A stretch of 64,000 bases of DNA. It comes from Idiomarina aquatica. Its GTDB lineage: Bacteria; Pseudomonadota; Gammaproteobacteria; Enterobacterales; Alteromonadaceae. A program made the position numbers and the translations under genes. Numbering within the stretch: the first letter of the stretch is position 1; every line of letters starts with the position of its first letter. The DNA is taken from the NCBI RefSeq assembly GCF_003987185.1, contig NZ_PIPS01000003.1, positions 1 through 64,000 of the forward strand. The letters are read 5' to 3'. Below the pieces are notes generated by a model, which was not told the DNA's origin, made no database searches, and saw only the letters and a program-made list of their open reading frames with translations. This document shows positions 1 to 8,197 of the stretch, piece by piece.

Positions 1-108
1 CATAGCGGTATGGCACCACCTGGCTCCATTCCGAACCCAGAAGTGAAACATACCAGCGCCGATGGTAGTGTGGGGTCTCCCCATGTGAGAGTAGGACACC
101 GCCAGACT
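1..108 (+). rRNA. rrf: 5S ribosomal RNA, 3' part (5' end cut by the window)
   Basis: The sequence matches the conserved 5S rRNA core: CCGAACxCAGAAGTGAAAC, then GCGCCGATGGTAGTGTGGGG, TCTCCCCATG and GAGAGTAGG, ending in the closing strand GCCAGACT. About a dozen 5' bases are missing, so an rRNA operon on the plus strand ends here; 23S lies outside the window. A Rho-independent terminator follows within 15 bases and no tRNA lies between. Confidence 0.96.
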
Positions 109-120
109 TCAAATTAAGGA

Positions 121-152
121 AAGCCCCGGGCTCACGCTTGGGGCTTTTTTTT
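121..152 (+). terminator. Rho-independent terminator of the rRNA operon
   Basis: AAGCCCC (121-127) pairs with GGGGCTT (140-146) around a 12-base loop and is followed by a T run. It lies directly downstream of the 5S rRNA. Confidence 0.9.
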
Positions 153-198
153 ATGCCCGCTCGGCCCGCGGTGTTACCGCTGTTGACCTTTTCTAGTT

Positions 199-219
199 AT
201 TAGATTGAATTTATCTAAT
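199..219. promoter_or_regulatory. Inverted repeat upstream of the TonB-dependent receptor (possible operator)
   Basis: ATTAGAT (199-205) and ATCTAAT (213-219) form a 7-base inverted repeat with a 7-base AT-rich centre, about 75 bases before the receptor start. A TATATT hexamer at 259-264 could be a -10 box but no convincing -35 is seen. It does not match the Fur box. An operator role is inference only. Confidence 0.25.
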
Positions 220-293
220 TCATCACCAACCGTTTTATAAGGTTTTTCGTATTACTGTTATATTAGGAACATCACGTTCATGGGAGAGCAGTA

Positions 294-2723
294 ATGAATA
301 AAAAGAACTTAATTACTCTGGCAATCTTATCAGGCACCGCTTTTACGGCGCCTGTTGTTGCGCAACAAGCAAATACCAACGCCGAAGCTGAAGTAGAAGA
401 AGTGTTACAAGTGGTCGGTTCACGGCTGTCATTACGTACCGCGACGGACGGTGCTGCACCGATCGATATTATTTCAGCCGAAGATCTGGCTGCTACCGGT
501 ATGACCGACACCGCCAAAGCACTTCAATACGCCGTACCGAGCTTTAACTTTCCGTCATCATCCATCACCGATGGCAGTGACGCGGTACGACCTGCATCAT
601 TACGCGGGTTGTCGCCTGATCACACCTTGGTTTTAATCAATGGTAAGCGTCGCCATAGCTCTGCGTTAGTTCACCTAAACGGCACCACAGGGCGTGGTAG
701 TTCAAACGTTGACTTAAACGCTATTCCAATGGCCGCGATTAAACGTATTGAAGTGCTTCGCGATGGCGCCGCAGCACTTTATGGTTCCGATGCGATTGCG
801 GGCGTCATCAATATCGTTTTAAAGGATAACGCCAGCGGCGGTGATGTCAGTTTACAGGCTGGCCAGACGCATAAAGGTGATGGTGAACAATGGCGCGCGT
901 CCGGCAGTACCGGATTTTCGGTTGGAGAAGATGGGGCATTAACACTATCAGCTGAACTTCACCATAAGAACCGCACTAATCGTGCAGGTCTTGATACCAG
1001 ACAACAATATCCGCTACTGGACAACGGTGAGCCGGATCCGCGGGAAGAAACCTTTGATCGCAAGAGCTTCCATATCGGTGCTGGCGAGTACGAGAATGCG
1101 TCGTTGTTCGCGAATTTTGACATGAGCTTTGCCGACGGTCGTTTATACGCGTTTGGTGGTGTCAGCGATCGTAAATCCGAGTCAGGCGCATTCTATCGCC
1201 GTGCGATTCAGTCGAATACCTTAACCGAAATCTATCCTGACGGTTTCCTGCCGATCTTAGCCCCCGATGTGCAGGATTATTCGGCCTACGTTGGTTACGA
1301 ATGGTTTGTTGGCGAATGGACACTGGACTTTAGTGGTGGTTTAGGGACCAGTGAGTTTCAATACAACGTGGAAAACTCGCTGAACGCATCAATGGGCCCA
1401 GAGCTAACCCCAACGTCTTTTGACGCGGGTACCCTGACCAACGAAGAAACAAATGTCACGTTCGACGCACAGCGTTTTATTCCTTTTTACAATAACTCGG
1501 ACTTGTCTGTAGCGTTCGGTGTTAGTTATCGCGACAATACCTATCAAATAGAAGCCGGTGAGGAAGCGTCTTATATTGATGGCGGTTATCAGGATCGTCC
1601 AGCCGGCAGCCAGGGTTTTACAGGCTTTAAACCGGAATCCGAAGTGAATCAGAGCCGCGACAACGTCGGCGTTTATTTGGAAGCTGAAAACCAGCTTACC
1701 AGCAACTTCCTTTGGGGAGCTGCTGTACGCTACGAAGACTATTCCGACTTTGGTGACAACACCAGTTGGAAACTGTCCGGCCGTTATGATGTGACCGATC
1801 GTTTTGCCGTTCGTGGCGCGGTAAATACCGGCTTCCGCGCTCCCAGTGCACAACAACTGTATTTTACCAACATCTCAACGTTGGCGGTGGACGTAAACGG
1901 CGAAACGGTTCTTGAGCAATCAGGTACCTTTAATTCGTTAAGTCCAATTACCGAAGCTTTGAGCATCCCTGACTTACAACCCGAAGAGTCAGAAAGCGTC
2001 AGTGCCGGATTCGTTTGGAATGGTTATGATGGGTTGGCGGTAACGGTTGATTTCTTCCAGATCAACATCGATGATCGCATCATCCTGTCAAATCAGGTTC
2101 GTCCGGATGACTCGCCACAGGTTGCACAGGCACTGAGTACCGTAGATGCTGAGAATGCACGCTTCTTCATCAATGCTGTTGATACCAAAACCAAAGGTCT
2201 TGATGTGGTTGTCAGCAAGTCATTTGATCTTGCCGAGTATGGGGATCTAAAGACTCAGGTCGCTTACGGCTTTAACGATACTGAAATTGAATCGGTCAAT
2301 TTACCACCTTTATTTGATGGTATTGAGTCGGTATTGTTCGATTACGATGAAGCAATACGGATGACGGATTCGACGCCGGCGCACAGTAGCTCAATTGGGT
2401 TTACTCATACCTTGGGTAATTGGCGTACCGATTTACGGTTTAACTATTTTGGTACCTATATTATTGGTGACTACGATGAGGGTGAAACCCCTGCTGAGGC
2501 GAACGAGACTTATGGTCCTAACTGGGTGACGGATCTTTCGGTTCGCTATGCGTTTTCCAATAACCTGAGTTTAGTGGTTGGCGGACAGAACATTTTCAGC
2601 GAGTATCCGCAAGAGCAGCCGGTACAGGGCGTTTTTGATCAAATCTTTAAATACCCTAATACCAACTCGCCGATTGGCTTCAACGGAGCCTACTTCTTTA
2701 CCGAGTTGGAATACACATTTTAA
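294..2723 (+). CDS. TonB-dependent outer-membrane receptor
   Basis: An 809-residue TonB-dependent receptor, an outer-membrane gated channel powered by TonB-ExbBD. Residues 1-24 form a signal peptide ending near VVA-QQ. A plug domain follows (about 35-175): APIDIISAEDL, LRGLSPDHTLVLINGKR and the typical RIEVLRDGAAALYGSDAIAGVINIVLKD segment, read here in overlapping pieces. The rest is a 22-strand barrel ending in YTF, the aromatic C-terminus used for BAM-dependent insertion. EEVLQVVG after the signal peptide may be the TonB box. The start has GGGAGAG 5 bases upstream. It is a single-gene unit between the rRNA terminator and its own terminator. The substrate (siderophore, vitamin, sugar or peptide) cannot be read from the sequence, and no uptake partner lies beside it. 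Confidence 0.93.
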   Translation: MNKKNLITLAILSGTAFTAPVVAQQANTNAEAEVEEVLQVVGSRLSLRTATDGAAPIDIISAEDLAATGMTDTAKALQYAVPSFNFPSSSITDGSDAVRPASLRGLSPDHTLVLINGKRRHSSALVHLNGTTGRGSSNVDLNAIPMAAIKRIEVLRDGAAALYGSDAIAGVINIVLKDNASGGDVSLQAGQTHKGDGEQWRASGSTGFSVGEDGALTLSAELHHKNRTNRAGLDTRQQYPLLDNGEPDPREETFDRKSFHIGAGEYENASLFANFDMSFADGRLYAFGGVSDRKSESGAFYRRAIQSNTLTEIYPDGFLPILAPDVQDYSAYVGYEWFVGEWTLDFSGGLGTSEFQYNVENSLNASMGPELTPTSFDAGTLTNEETNVTFDAQRFIPFYNNSDLSVAFGVSYRDNTYQIEAGEEASYIDGGYQDRPAGSQGFTGFKPESEVNQSRDNVGVYLEAENQLTSNFLWGAAVRYEDYSDFGDNTSWKLSGRYDVTDRFAVRGAVNTGFRAPSAQQLYFTNISTLAVDVNGETVLEQSGTFNSLSPITEALSIPDLQPEESESVSAGFVWNGYDGLAVTVDFFQINIDDRIILSNQVRPDDSPQVAQALSTVDAENARFFINAVDTKTKGLDVVVSKSFDLAEYGDLKTQVAYGFNDTEIESVNLPPLFDGIESVLFDYDEAIRMTDSTPAHSSSIGFTHTLGNWRTDLRFNYFGTYIIGDYDEGETPAEANETYGPNWVTDLSVRYAFSNNLSLVVGGQNIFSEYPQEQPVQGVFDQIFKYPNTNSPIGFNGAYFFTELEYTF

Positions 2724-2740
2724 GTGACTTGAGCTTTGAT

Positions 2741-2768
2741 AAAAACCGCCACAATGTGGCGGTTTTTT
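2741..2768 (+). terminator. Rho-independent terminator after the TonB receptor
   Basis: AAAACCGCCACA pairs with TGTGGCGGTTTT almost without a loop and runs into a T tract. It begins 18 bases after the receptor stop codon. Confidence 0.88.
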
Positions 2769-2895
2769 TATTTCTGTAGTTAAAGCGACCAACTTAAAAT
2801 CAACGAGCTATATAGTATATTGATAAATAAGGAAAAATACTTGGCATTAAACTTGAAAGACAATATCGGGTTATTTGAAACATTAAGAGGCTACT

Positions 2896-3204
2896 ATGTC
2901 ACGCAATCAAGGTATTATCATTGCCATTATCGCTGTTGTTGTGCTGTTTTTTGCTCCAGAGATACTGGCAACGCTGGGTTTTGCGATTGGTTCGGTGATT
3001 GAATTCGCGATCTCGTTGATCATCAGTCTGGCTGTGGTTGGGTTGGTCTTCTTCTTAGTCATGACCATATTTGGCAGTGTGCTACTGGGCCTTGGGGCTG
3101 CCCTCATCGCGCTGATTTTTACTGGCATTGGACTGTTTTGGCCACTGTTGCTGTGTGTGTTAATTCTCTACTTTGTCTTTCGGAATCCAAGAAAAACCGT
3201 ATAG
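2896..3204 (+). CDS. Small hydrophobic membrane protein, unknown function
   Basis: A 102-residue protein that is nearly all membrane-embedded: three or four hydrophobic stretches run from residue 6 to 95, with only a charged C-terminal tail (RNPRKTV). I do not recognise the family. The start is supported by AAGAGG 6 bases upstream. An overlapping frame beginning at 2820 lacks a comparable ribosome site and is not retained. The next gene starts 33 bases later, so it may share a transcript with the copper chaperone gene, but nothing in the protein suggests metal binding: there are no His or Cys clusters. Confidence 0.6.
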   Translation: MSRNQGIIIAIIAVVVLFFAPEILATLGFAIGSVIEFAISLIISLAVVGLVFFLVMTIFGSVLLGLGAALIALIFTGIGLFWPLLLCVLILYFVFRNPRKTV

Positions 3205-3237
3205 TATGAGGTATCAGTCAGCGACTTAACTACGGCT

Positions 3238-3666
3238 ATGAAGAATCAGCTTAACGTTTTACTTGCGGGTATTCTCGCATGTTGTACCTTTAGTGCATGG
3301 GCGGTGGACGTAACGGCCACTAATGCATGGGCTCGTGCTTCGATCCCCGGCGCAAGTAGTGGCGCCGGGTATGTCTCACTGCATAACGAAACGGCCAGTG
3401 TGATCACCTTGGTCGGTATGAAAAGTGACGTCAGTAAAACGACGGAATTGCATACTCATATTCATGAAGACGGCATGATGAAAATGACCCACGTTAGCGA
3501 AGTGTCGATAGCGCCGGGTGAAACGTTAGAGATGAAACCTGGAGGTTACCACATCATGCTGATGGGTCTGCAGGAGCCATTACAAGAAGGCTCGACAGTT
3601 GCCGTGGAGTTACTTTTTGCCGATGGTCGTTCACAGTTGCTTCAACTAGAGGTAAGGAAGCCATAA
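3238..3666 (+). CDS. Periplasmic copper chaperone, PCuAC family
   Basis: A 142-residue secreted protein with a signal peptide (1-22, ending SAWA-VD). It carries the exact PCuAC copper motif H-X10-M-X21-H-X-M at H72, M83, H105 and M107. Members of this family (DUF461) bind Cu(I) in the periplasm and help deliver copper to the CuA or CuB site of cytochrome c oxidase, usually with Sco1. No Sco or oxidase gene lies in this window. The stop codon overlaps the start of the following DUF2333 gene (TAATG), so the two are translationally coupled. The family call is firm; the target oxidase is inferred from the family. Confidence 0.9.
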   Translation: MKNQLNVLLAGILACCTFSAWAVDVTATNAWARASIPGASSGAGYVSLHNETASVITLVGMKSDVSKTTELHTHIHEDGMMKMTHVSEVSIAPGETLEMKPGGYHIMLMGLQEPLQEGSTVAVELLFADGRSQLLQLEVRKP

Positions 3667-4676
3667 TGCAACAACATTCGCGTTGGTACTCAACATTAAG
3701 TTGGAAGTGGTTGGCGATAGGTGCGCTGTCGCTGATCGTTCTCATTTGGGTTCTGGGCTGGTTCCTTAGTAAAGAGCCTGATACCTTTTCTGTGCGTGAG
3801 GCGGTAACTGAGAGTGCCACTGAACTGTCATTAGAACCGGTTAAAGGATTTGCCACCAGTACGGCGGTGGTAGAGGTCATTTCCACGTTATTAAATAAGC
3901 GTGGCGGCTATATGAGTAACGATATTCTGCCACCCACCAGCCTACTCGATAATATTCCTGCCTGGGAATTTGGCGCCATACAAATGACGCGGGATATGTT
4001 ATTGGCTATGCGAAATGATTTTAGCCGCTCGCAATCGCAGTCGGTTGAAAACCCAAATTTATTGAAAGCACAGCCGGCGATGAATATTGACCACCGCAGC
4101 TGGTTCGCTCCAACGGCCGAGAATGAGTATCAACTGGTGATGAGGGAAGTGCAGCAATATCGACTTGCGCTGGCGGATCCAGGCGATCATTCCGCGCAGT
4201 TTTATGCGCGCTCAGATAATTTAAGGCGCTACATCCAGGAAGTTGAAAAGCGTCTGGGGTCATTGTCCAGACGGTTGAGCGCGAGTGTTGCCCGCGTGGA
4301 GACCGATATATCGCTTGCCGGTGACGCTGCGGCTAAGCAGTCAACCGCTTCGCCCAGACTGATTTCCGCGCAAACCAGTTGGTGGCAAATCGATGACGTA
4401 TTCTATGAGGCACGTGGAGCCAGTTGGGCTTTATTGCATTATTTGAAAGCGGTGGAGCTGGACTTTGCTGAGGTGTTAAATAATAAAAATGCGTTAATTA
4501 GCTTGCAACAGATCATTAAAGAGTTAGAGTCGTCTCAGCAATCAATCTGGAGTCCGATGGTATTAAATGGATCAGGCTTTGGGTTACTGGCCAATCATTC
4601 GCTGGTTATGGCGAACTATTTATCGCGAGCTAATGCCGCATTAATTGATTTACGTAATTTATTAGCTGAAGGATAG
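3666..4676 (+). CDS. DUF2333 family inner-membrane protein
   Basis: A 336-residue protein with one N-terminal transmembrane anchor (about 14-34, WLAIGALSLIVLIWVLGWFL) and a long, mostly helical periplasmic region rich in Gln and Arg. The segment around LLNKRGGYMSNDILPP, followed by WEFGAIQMTRDMLLAMRNDFSRSQS, is characteristic of DUF2333, a gammaproteobacterial family without assigned function. The start overlaps the stop of the PCuAC gene by one base, and the next gene starts 9 bases after its stop, so 3238-5387 reads as an operon. I cannot assign a role; an envelope function is inferred from topology and neighbours. Confidence 0.8.
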   Translation: MQQHSRWYSTLSWKWLAIGALSLIVLIWVLGWFLSKEPDTFSVREAVTESATELSLEPVKGFATSTAVVEVISTLLNKRGGYMSNDILPPTSLLDNIPAWEFGAIQMTRDMLLAMRNDFSRSQSQSVENPNLLKAQPAMNIDHRSWFAPTAENEYQLVMREVQQYRLALADPGDHSAQFYARSDNLRRYIQEVEKRLGSLSRRLSASVARVETDISLAGDAAAKQSTASPRLISAQTSWWQIDDVFYEARGASWALLHYLKAVELDFAEVLNNKNALISLQQIIKELESSQQSIWSPMVLNGSGFGLLANHSLVMANYLSRANAALIDLRNLLAEG

Positions 4677-4685
4677 CGCACTATT

Positions 4686-5387
4686 ATGAAAAAACTGAGC
4701 ACACTCGTCGCCGCCGCAAGTTTACTGACATTACCGATGGCTGCCAGCGCCGACACGATTTTGGGTTTGTACGTTGGTGTACAGGGCTGGAACGCGGATT
4801 ATGACGGACAGTACGGCTTTGGCTCAGATGTTCAGCCGTTTTATGTTGATAATGACGACACCAACACCAGTTTCTATGCTGCGTTGGAGCATCCGATTCC
4901 ATTGATACCGAACGTTAAGATTCGTCAGACTCAGTTGGATGTTAATACATCAACGGGCAGCTATTCCGGCAACTTCGATAATACCGATTACACCTTGTAT
5001 TACGAGATTTTCGACAACGATATCGTAGCCATCGACGTTGGTATTAATGGTAAACAGTTCGACGGCCAGGCTGAAATCGCAGTCAGTGACATTGTTGCGC
5101 AGCAGGATTTTTCAGGTGTTGTGCCAACCGCTTACGCTGCCGCACGCATTGGCCTGCCATTTACCAACTGGACGGTAACGGGCGAGGCGAAAGCCATCAG
5201 TTTTGATGACAGTAACTTACATGACATTCAAGCAGCACTGGAATACCGTGTGATTGACAACCTGGCGGTTGATATTAGCATCAGCGCTGGTTATCGAGCC
5301 ATGAAGGTAGAGCTGGATGATATTGATAATATCTACTCAGATCTTAACTTCAAAGGCCCGTTTGTTTCACTGGATGTGCATTTCTAA
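4686..5387 (+). CDS. Outer-membrane beta-barrel protein, TIGR04219-like
   Basis: A 233-residue protein with a clean signal peptide (MKKLSTLVAAASLLTLPMAA, cleaved near SASA-DT) and alternating polar and hydrophobic strands ending in VSLDVHF, the terminal aromatic of barrel proteins. The start DTILGLYVGVQGW and overall length fit the TIGR04219 family of small outer-membrane barrels in marine gammaproteobacteria. It lies 9 bases after the DUF2333 gene and is probably cotranscribed with it. Function is unknown; the small strand number suggests a structural or narrow-channel barrel, which is inference. Confidence 0.8.
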   Translation: MKKLSTLVAAASLLTLPMAASADTILGLYVGVQGWNADYDGQYGFGSDVQPFYVDNDDTNTSFYAALEHPIPLIPNVKIRQTQLDVNTSTGSYSGNFDNTDYTLYYEIFDNDIVAIDVGINGKQFDGQAEIAVSDIVAQQDFSGVVPTAYAAARIGLPFTNWTVTGEAKAISFDDSNLHDIQAALEYRVIDNLAVDISISAGYRAMKVELDDIDNIYSDLNFKGPFVSLDVHF

Positions 5388-5464
5388 AGATTACCGCTTG
5401 CAGTAAGATTCAGTTGTAGCTAAATTGTTAAGGTTATCCTTTAACCCAAGGCAACTGGTAATCA

Positions 5465-7708
5465 ATGAGCAGTAACCACGATGAGCCACTCTTTTTAAGT
5501 GATGACCCCGACGAAATACCCGGGGAACTTTGCGAAGGCGTATGGAAACTCCTGATTGTTGACGACGATCAGGAGATTCATGCCGTCACTAAGATGGCGT
5601 TATCGGATGTGATTATTGCCAATCGCTCGCTTGAATTTCTGCATGCCTACAGTGGTATCGAAGCGTTAGATTGTCTGACCGAACACGATGATATCGCAAT
5701 GGTATTGCTCGATGTGGTTATGGAAACCGACGATGCCGGTCTCAACGTTGCCAAAGCCATCCGTGAAGAGCTCGGAAACGATGAAGTTCGCATTGTTTTA
5801 CGGACTGGACAACCCGGTTATGCGCCGGAAGAAAGCGTCGTTAAAAACTACGACATCAACGACTATAAAACCAAAACAGAACTAACCCGCAGTCGCCTGC
5901 TAACGACGGTATTTTCTGCCATACGTTCCTACCAGCAATTACGAACCATCAACGAAAACCGACGCGGACTGCGCAAAATTATTCATTCGGCCTCCAACCT
6001 CATGGAGAAGCACTCCATCGTGAATTTCTCCGAAGGGGTGGTCACTCAGCTTGCCTCGCTCCTTGGGTTGCGGGCGGAAGGGATTGTCGGGGCACGGGCC
6101 CCGGATAAAGAAAATGACATTATTGTGCTGGGAGCTGCCGGTCACTTTGCCGGGAGTATTAATAAGAGTCTCCGCTCGTTAGAGTCACAACGAATCGAGG
6201 AAGGTGTAAAACGTTGTCTGGCCGAGCGCCGGCACGTGCAAATGGAAGGCGCCACGGTATTTTTTATCGATGGTCAGGAGCACCAGGCAGCGGCTTATAT
6301 CGAGACCGCTGATGCGATTGAAAATTACGATCAGGAGCTACTGGAAGTTTTCCTCGCTAATATTGCCGTCGGCTTTGAGAACGCAAACTTGTTTGAGGAG
6401 CTCCGCTCAGCGGCTTATCTCGATCCATTAACTGGTATTGCTAATCGCGCCGAGTTTACGCGTCAGCTGCAACGGCTGGCTGAACGAGCCAGCAAATCAA
6501 AAGTAGCCGCTATTGTCGATATTGATCACTTTTCGGACGTCAATGACGGACTGGGGCAGGACGTTGGTAATGCGCTGCTGCGCTCGGTGGCATTGCGTTT
6601 GACGGAACAACTGGGCAATGACATTTTTGTTGCGCGTATTGCTGCCGACGTGTTTGGCTTGATAGGTCCCGAACACATCATCTCACCGCAGAACCTCAAT
6701 GAATTGTTTAAGCTGCCGTTCCGTGCCGGTGAGCACTATATTCCGCTGAGCATTACCTGTGGTTTCACGTCGGCCGATAATTCGGAACGATCTAACGGTA
6801 AGGCGCTTTTAAAACAGGCTTACATCGCGTTGAAAAATGCGAAGAAGAATTCCTTTGAACGGTTCAATTATTACCGTCCTTATATGGAAGAAGAGACCCA
6901 GCATCGGCTGCACATGGTACGACGCCTGCGGGCCGATTTTGCCGCGCGCAAACTGGAAGTTTGGTATCAGCCCCAGGTCGACTTAAGCAACGGTTGTATC
7001 ATCGGCGTTGAGTCGTTGTTGCGATGGCCGCAGGACGATGGCAGTTTTATCAGTCCCGCGGAGTTTATTCCGTTAGCGGAGTATTCTGGCTTGATTGTTG
7101 ATATTGGTGCCTGGGTGATAGAAGAAGCCTGCCAGCAAATCCGCCGCTTTGATGAACGCGGTTATGGCGATATCCGGATAGCGGTCAATGTGTCCGTACC
7201 TCAGTTCCGTATGCGAGATTTTCCGGAACTGATTGAGCAGCAATTAAAGCAACATCAGGTAAATCCGGATCGTCTTGAGCTGGAAATTACGGAAAGCATC
7301 GTTATGGAAGACCCGGACTTTGTTGCGGACATTCTTTATCGACTAAAACGGCAGGGTATACACGTTGCCATCGATGATTTTGGTGTAGGCTTCTCGTCCT
7401 TAAGTTACTTGCAAAAACTGCCGCTCGATCGACTGAAAATTGATAAAACCTTTGTTCATCATTCAGATGAAGAAAGCGGTCGTATTATTATTGAAACCAT
7501 CGTCGATATGGCGCACCGACTGGGTCTGGGGGTAGTTGCTGAGGGCATCGAAGACGAGCAACAACTGAATTATTTCAAGCAGTTGAACTGCGCAGAAGCG
7601 CAAGGGTATTATTTTGCCCGGCCAATGCCCGCGGATAAACTGGCGAAGATGCTGGCCAGTGAAGAGTCAGACTGTGTCAGCCTGACTCGCGAGTCACAAT
7701 TGAACTGA
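5465..7708 (+). CDS. Response regulator with DUF3369, degenerate GGDEF and EAL domains (c-di-GMP phosphodiesterase candidate)
   Basis: A 747-residue soluble signalling protein. The REC domain (about 27-150) has the acidic pair in VDDDQ, phospho-acceptor D83 in LLDVVMET and a lysine in DYKTK. DUF3369 (about 165-310) follows. A GGDEF-like domain (about 315-475) starts with LDPLTGIANR, but the active-site motif is AADVF (393-397), so cyclase activity is not expected. The EAL domain (about 485-735) has ESL in place of EAL at 516-518 and keeps ELEITES, DDFGVGFSSLSYL, LKIDKTF and AEGIED, consistent with an active phosphodiesterase. It probably lowers c-di-GMP on phosphorylation. No sensor kinase is adjacent. 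A 77-base gap separates it from the barrel gene. Confidence 0.93.
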   Translation: MSSNHDEPLFLSDDPDEIPGELCEGVWKLLIVDDDQEIHAVTKMALSDVIIANRSLEFLHAYSGIEALDCLTEHDDIAMVLLDVVMETDDAGLNVAKAIREELGNDEVRIVLRTGQPGYAPEESVVKNYDINDYKTKTELTRSRLLTTVFSAIRSYQQLRTINENRRGLRKIIHSASNLMEKHSIVNFSEGVVTQLASLLGLRAEGIVGARAPDKENDIIVLGAAGHFAGSINKSLRSLESQRIEEGVKRCLAERRHVQMEGATVFFIDGQEHQAAAYIETADAIENYDQELLEVFLANIAVGFENANLFEELRSAAYLDPLTGIANRAEFTRQLQRLAERASKSKVAAIVDIDHFSDVNDGLGQDVGNALLRSVALRLTEQLGNDIFVARIAADVFGLIGPEHIISPQNLNELFKLPFRAGEHYIPLSITCGFTSADNSERSNGKALLKQAYIALKNAKKNSFERFNYYRPYMEEETQHRLHMVRRLRADFAARKLEVWYQPQVDLSNGCIIGVESLLRWPQDDGSFISPAEFIPLAEYSGLIVDIGAWVIEEACQQIRRFDERGYGDIRIAVNVSVPQFRMRDFPELIEQQLKQHQVNPDRLELEITESIVMEDPDFVADILYRLKRQGIHVAIDDFGVGFSSLSYLQKLPLDRLKIDKTFVHHSDEESGRIIIETIVDMAHRLGLGVVAEGIEDEQQLNYFKQLNCAEAQGYYFARPMPADKLAKMLASEESDCVSLTRESQLN

Positions 7709-8197
7709 TTACTGGTAAACCTCTACCGAACTGGCGGTCATCGAGTAACCGGTTACAGCCAGCTCGCCCTCAGTACGTTCTGTTTTTAGTGTGCCCTCAA
7801 CCCAAACTGCATCATAGGTGTGCTCGTATGGCACTCCCTCTTCGTAGACAACGTGAATGATCTGATTCGGCGGTGGCGGCGGCACATGAATACAGGCACC
7901 GAAGTAAGGCACTAACAAAAATTCAGTAACTGCGTCGGCATTGCCTTCCAATTGTACGACATAGCCAGGAATACGCACCGTTTTGCCGTTTAATGCTTCT
8001 ACCACGGGGGCATCTAAGTGCGTTTGTTTGTCCGCCTCGGGGTTCGCGTCATAATAGGATTGCGGGCGTACTGGCGGCGGCGTAAAGCCTTCTGGTAGCA
8101 AATCTTTCCAGCCAATTTTTTCTGCGTCGGCAAGTGCCGGCATGCTGAAAACCGAACTGATCACAGCTGCACTTAACCATTTTTTCATCAACGTCAT
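7709..8197 (-). CDS. DUF3299 family exported protein
   Basis: A 162-residue protein. The reading frame is open further upstream, but ATG at 8197 forms an ATGA overlap with the stop of the permease gene and is directly followed by a signal peptide (MKKWLSAAVISSVFSMPALA). The mature part contains IPGYVVQLEG, FLLVPYFGACIHVPPPPPNQ and VWVEGTL, the core of DUF3299. Members of this family often sit beside MacB-like ABC transporters with histidine-rich loops; the Vibrio cholerae zrg zinc-responsive cluster, as I recall it, has this arrangement. It is the last gene of a three-gene minus-strand operon and probably acts with the transporter in the periplasm, perhaps in metal handling; the substrate is inference. 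Confidence 0.85.
   Translation of the reverse strand: MTLMKKWLSAAVISSVFSMPALADAEKIGWKDLLPEGFTPPPVRPQSYYDANPEADKQTHLDAPVVEALNGKTVRIPGYVVQLEGNADAVTEFLLVPYFGACIHVPPPPPNQIIHVVYEEGVPYEHTYDAVWVEGTLKTERTEGELAVTGYSMTASSVEVYQ

Noticed and set aside
2251-2720. Possible frameshift or truncation in the TonB receptor
   Set aside because: The frame is continuous to a normal YTF end and has full barrel length.
2820-3002. Open frame overlapping the small membrane protein gene
   Set aside because: It has no ribosome site, its product is not membrane-like or conserved-looking, and the frame at 2896 has AAGAGG and a coherent hydrophobic protein.
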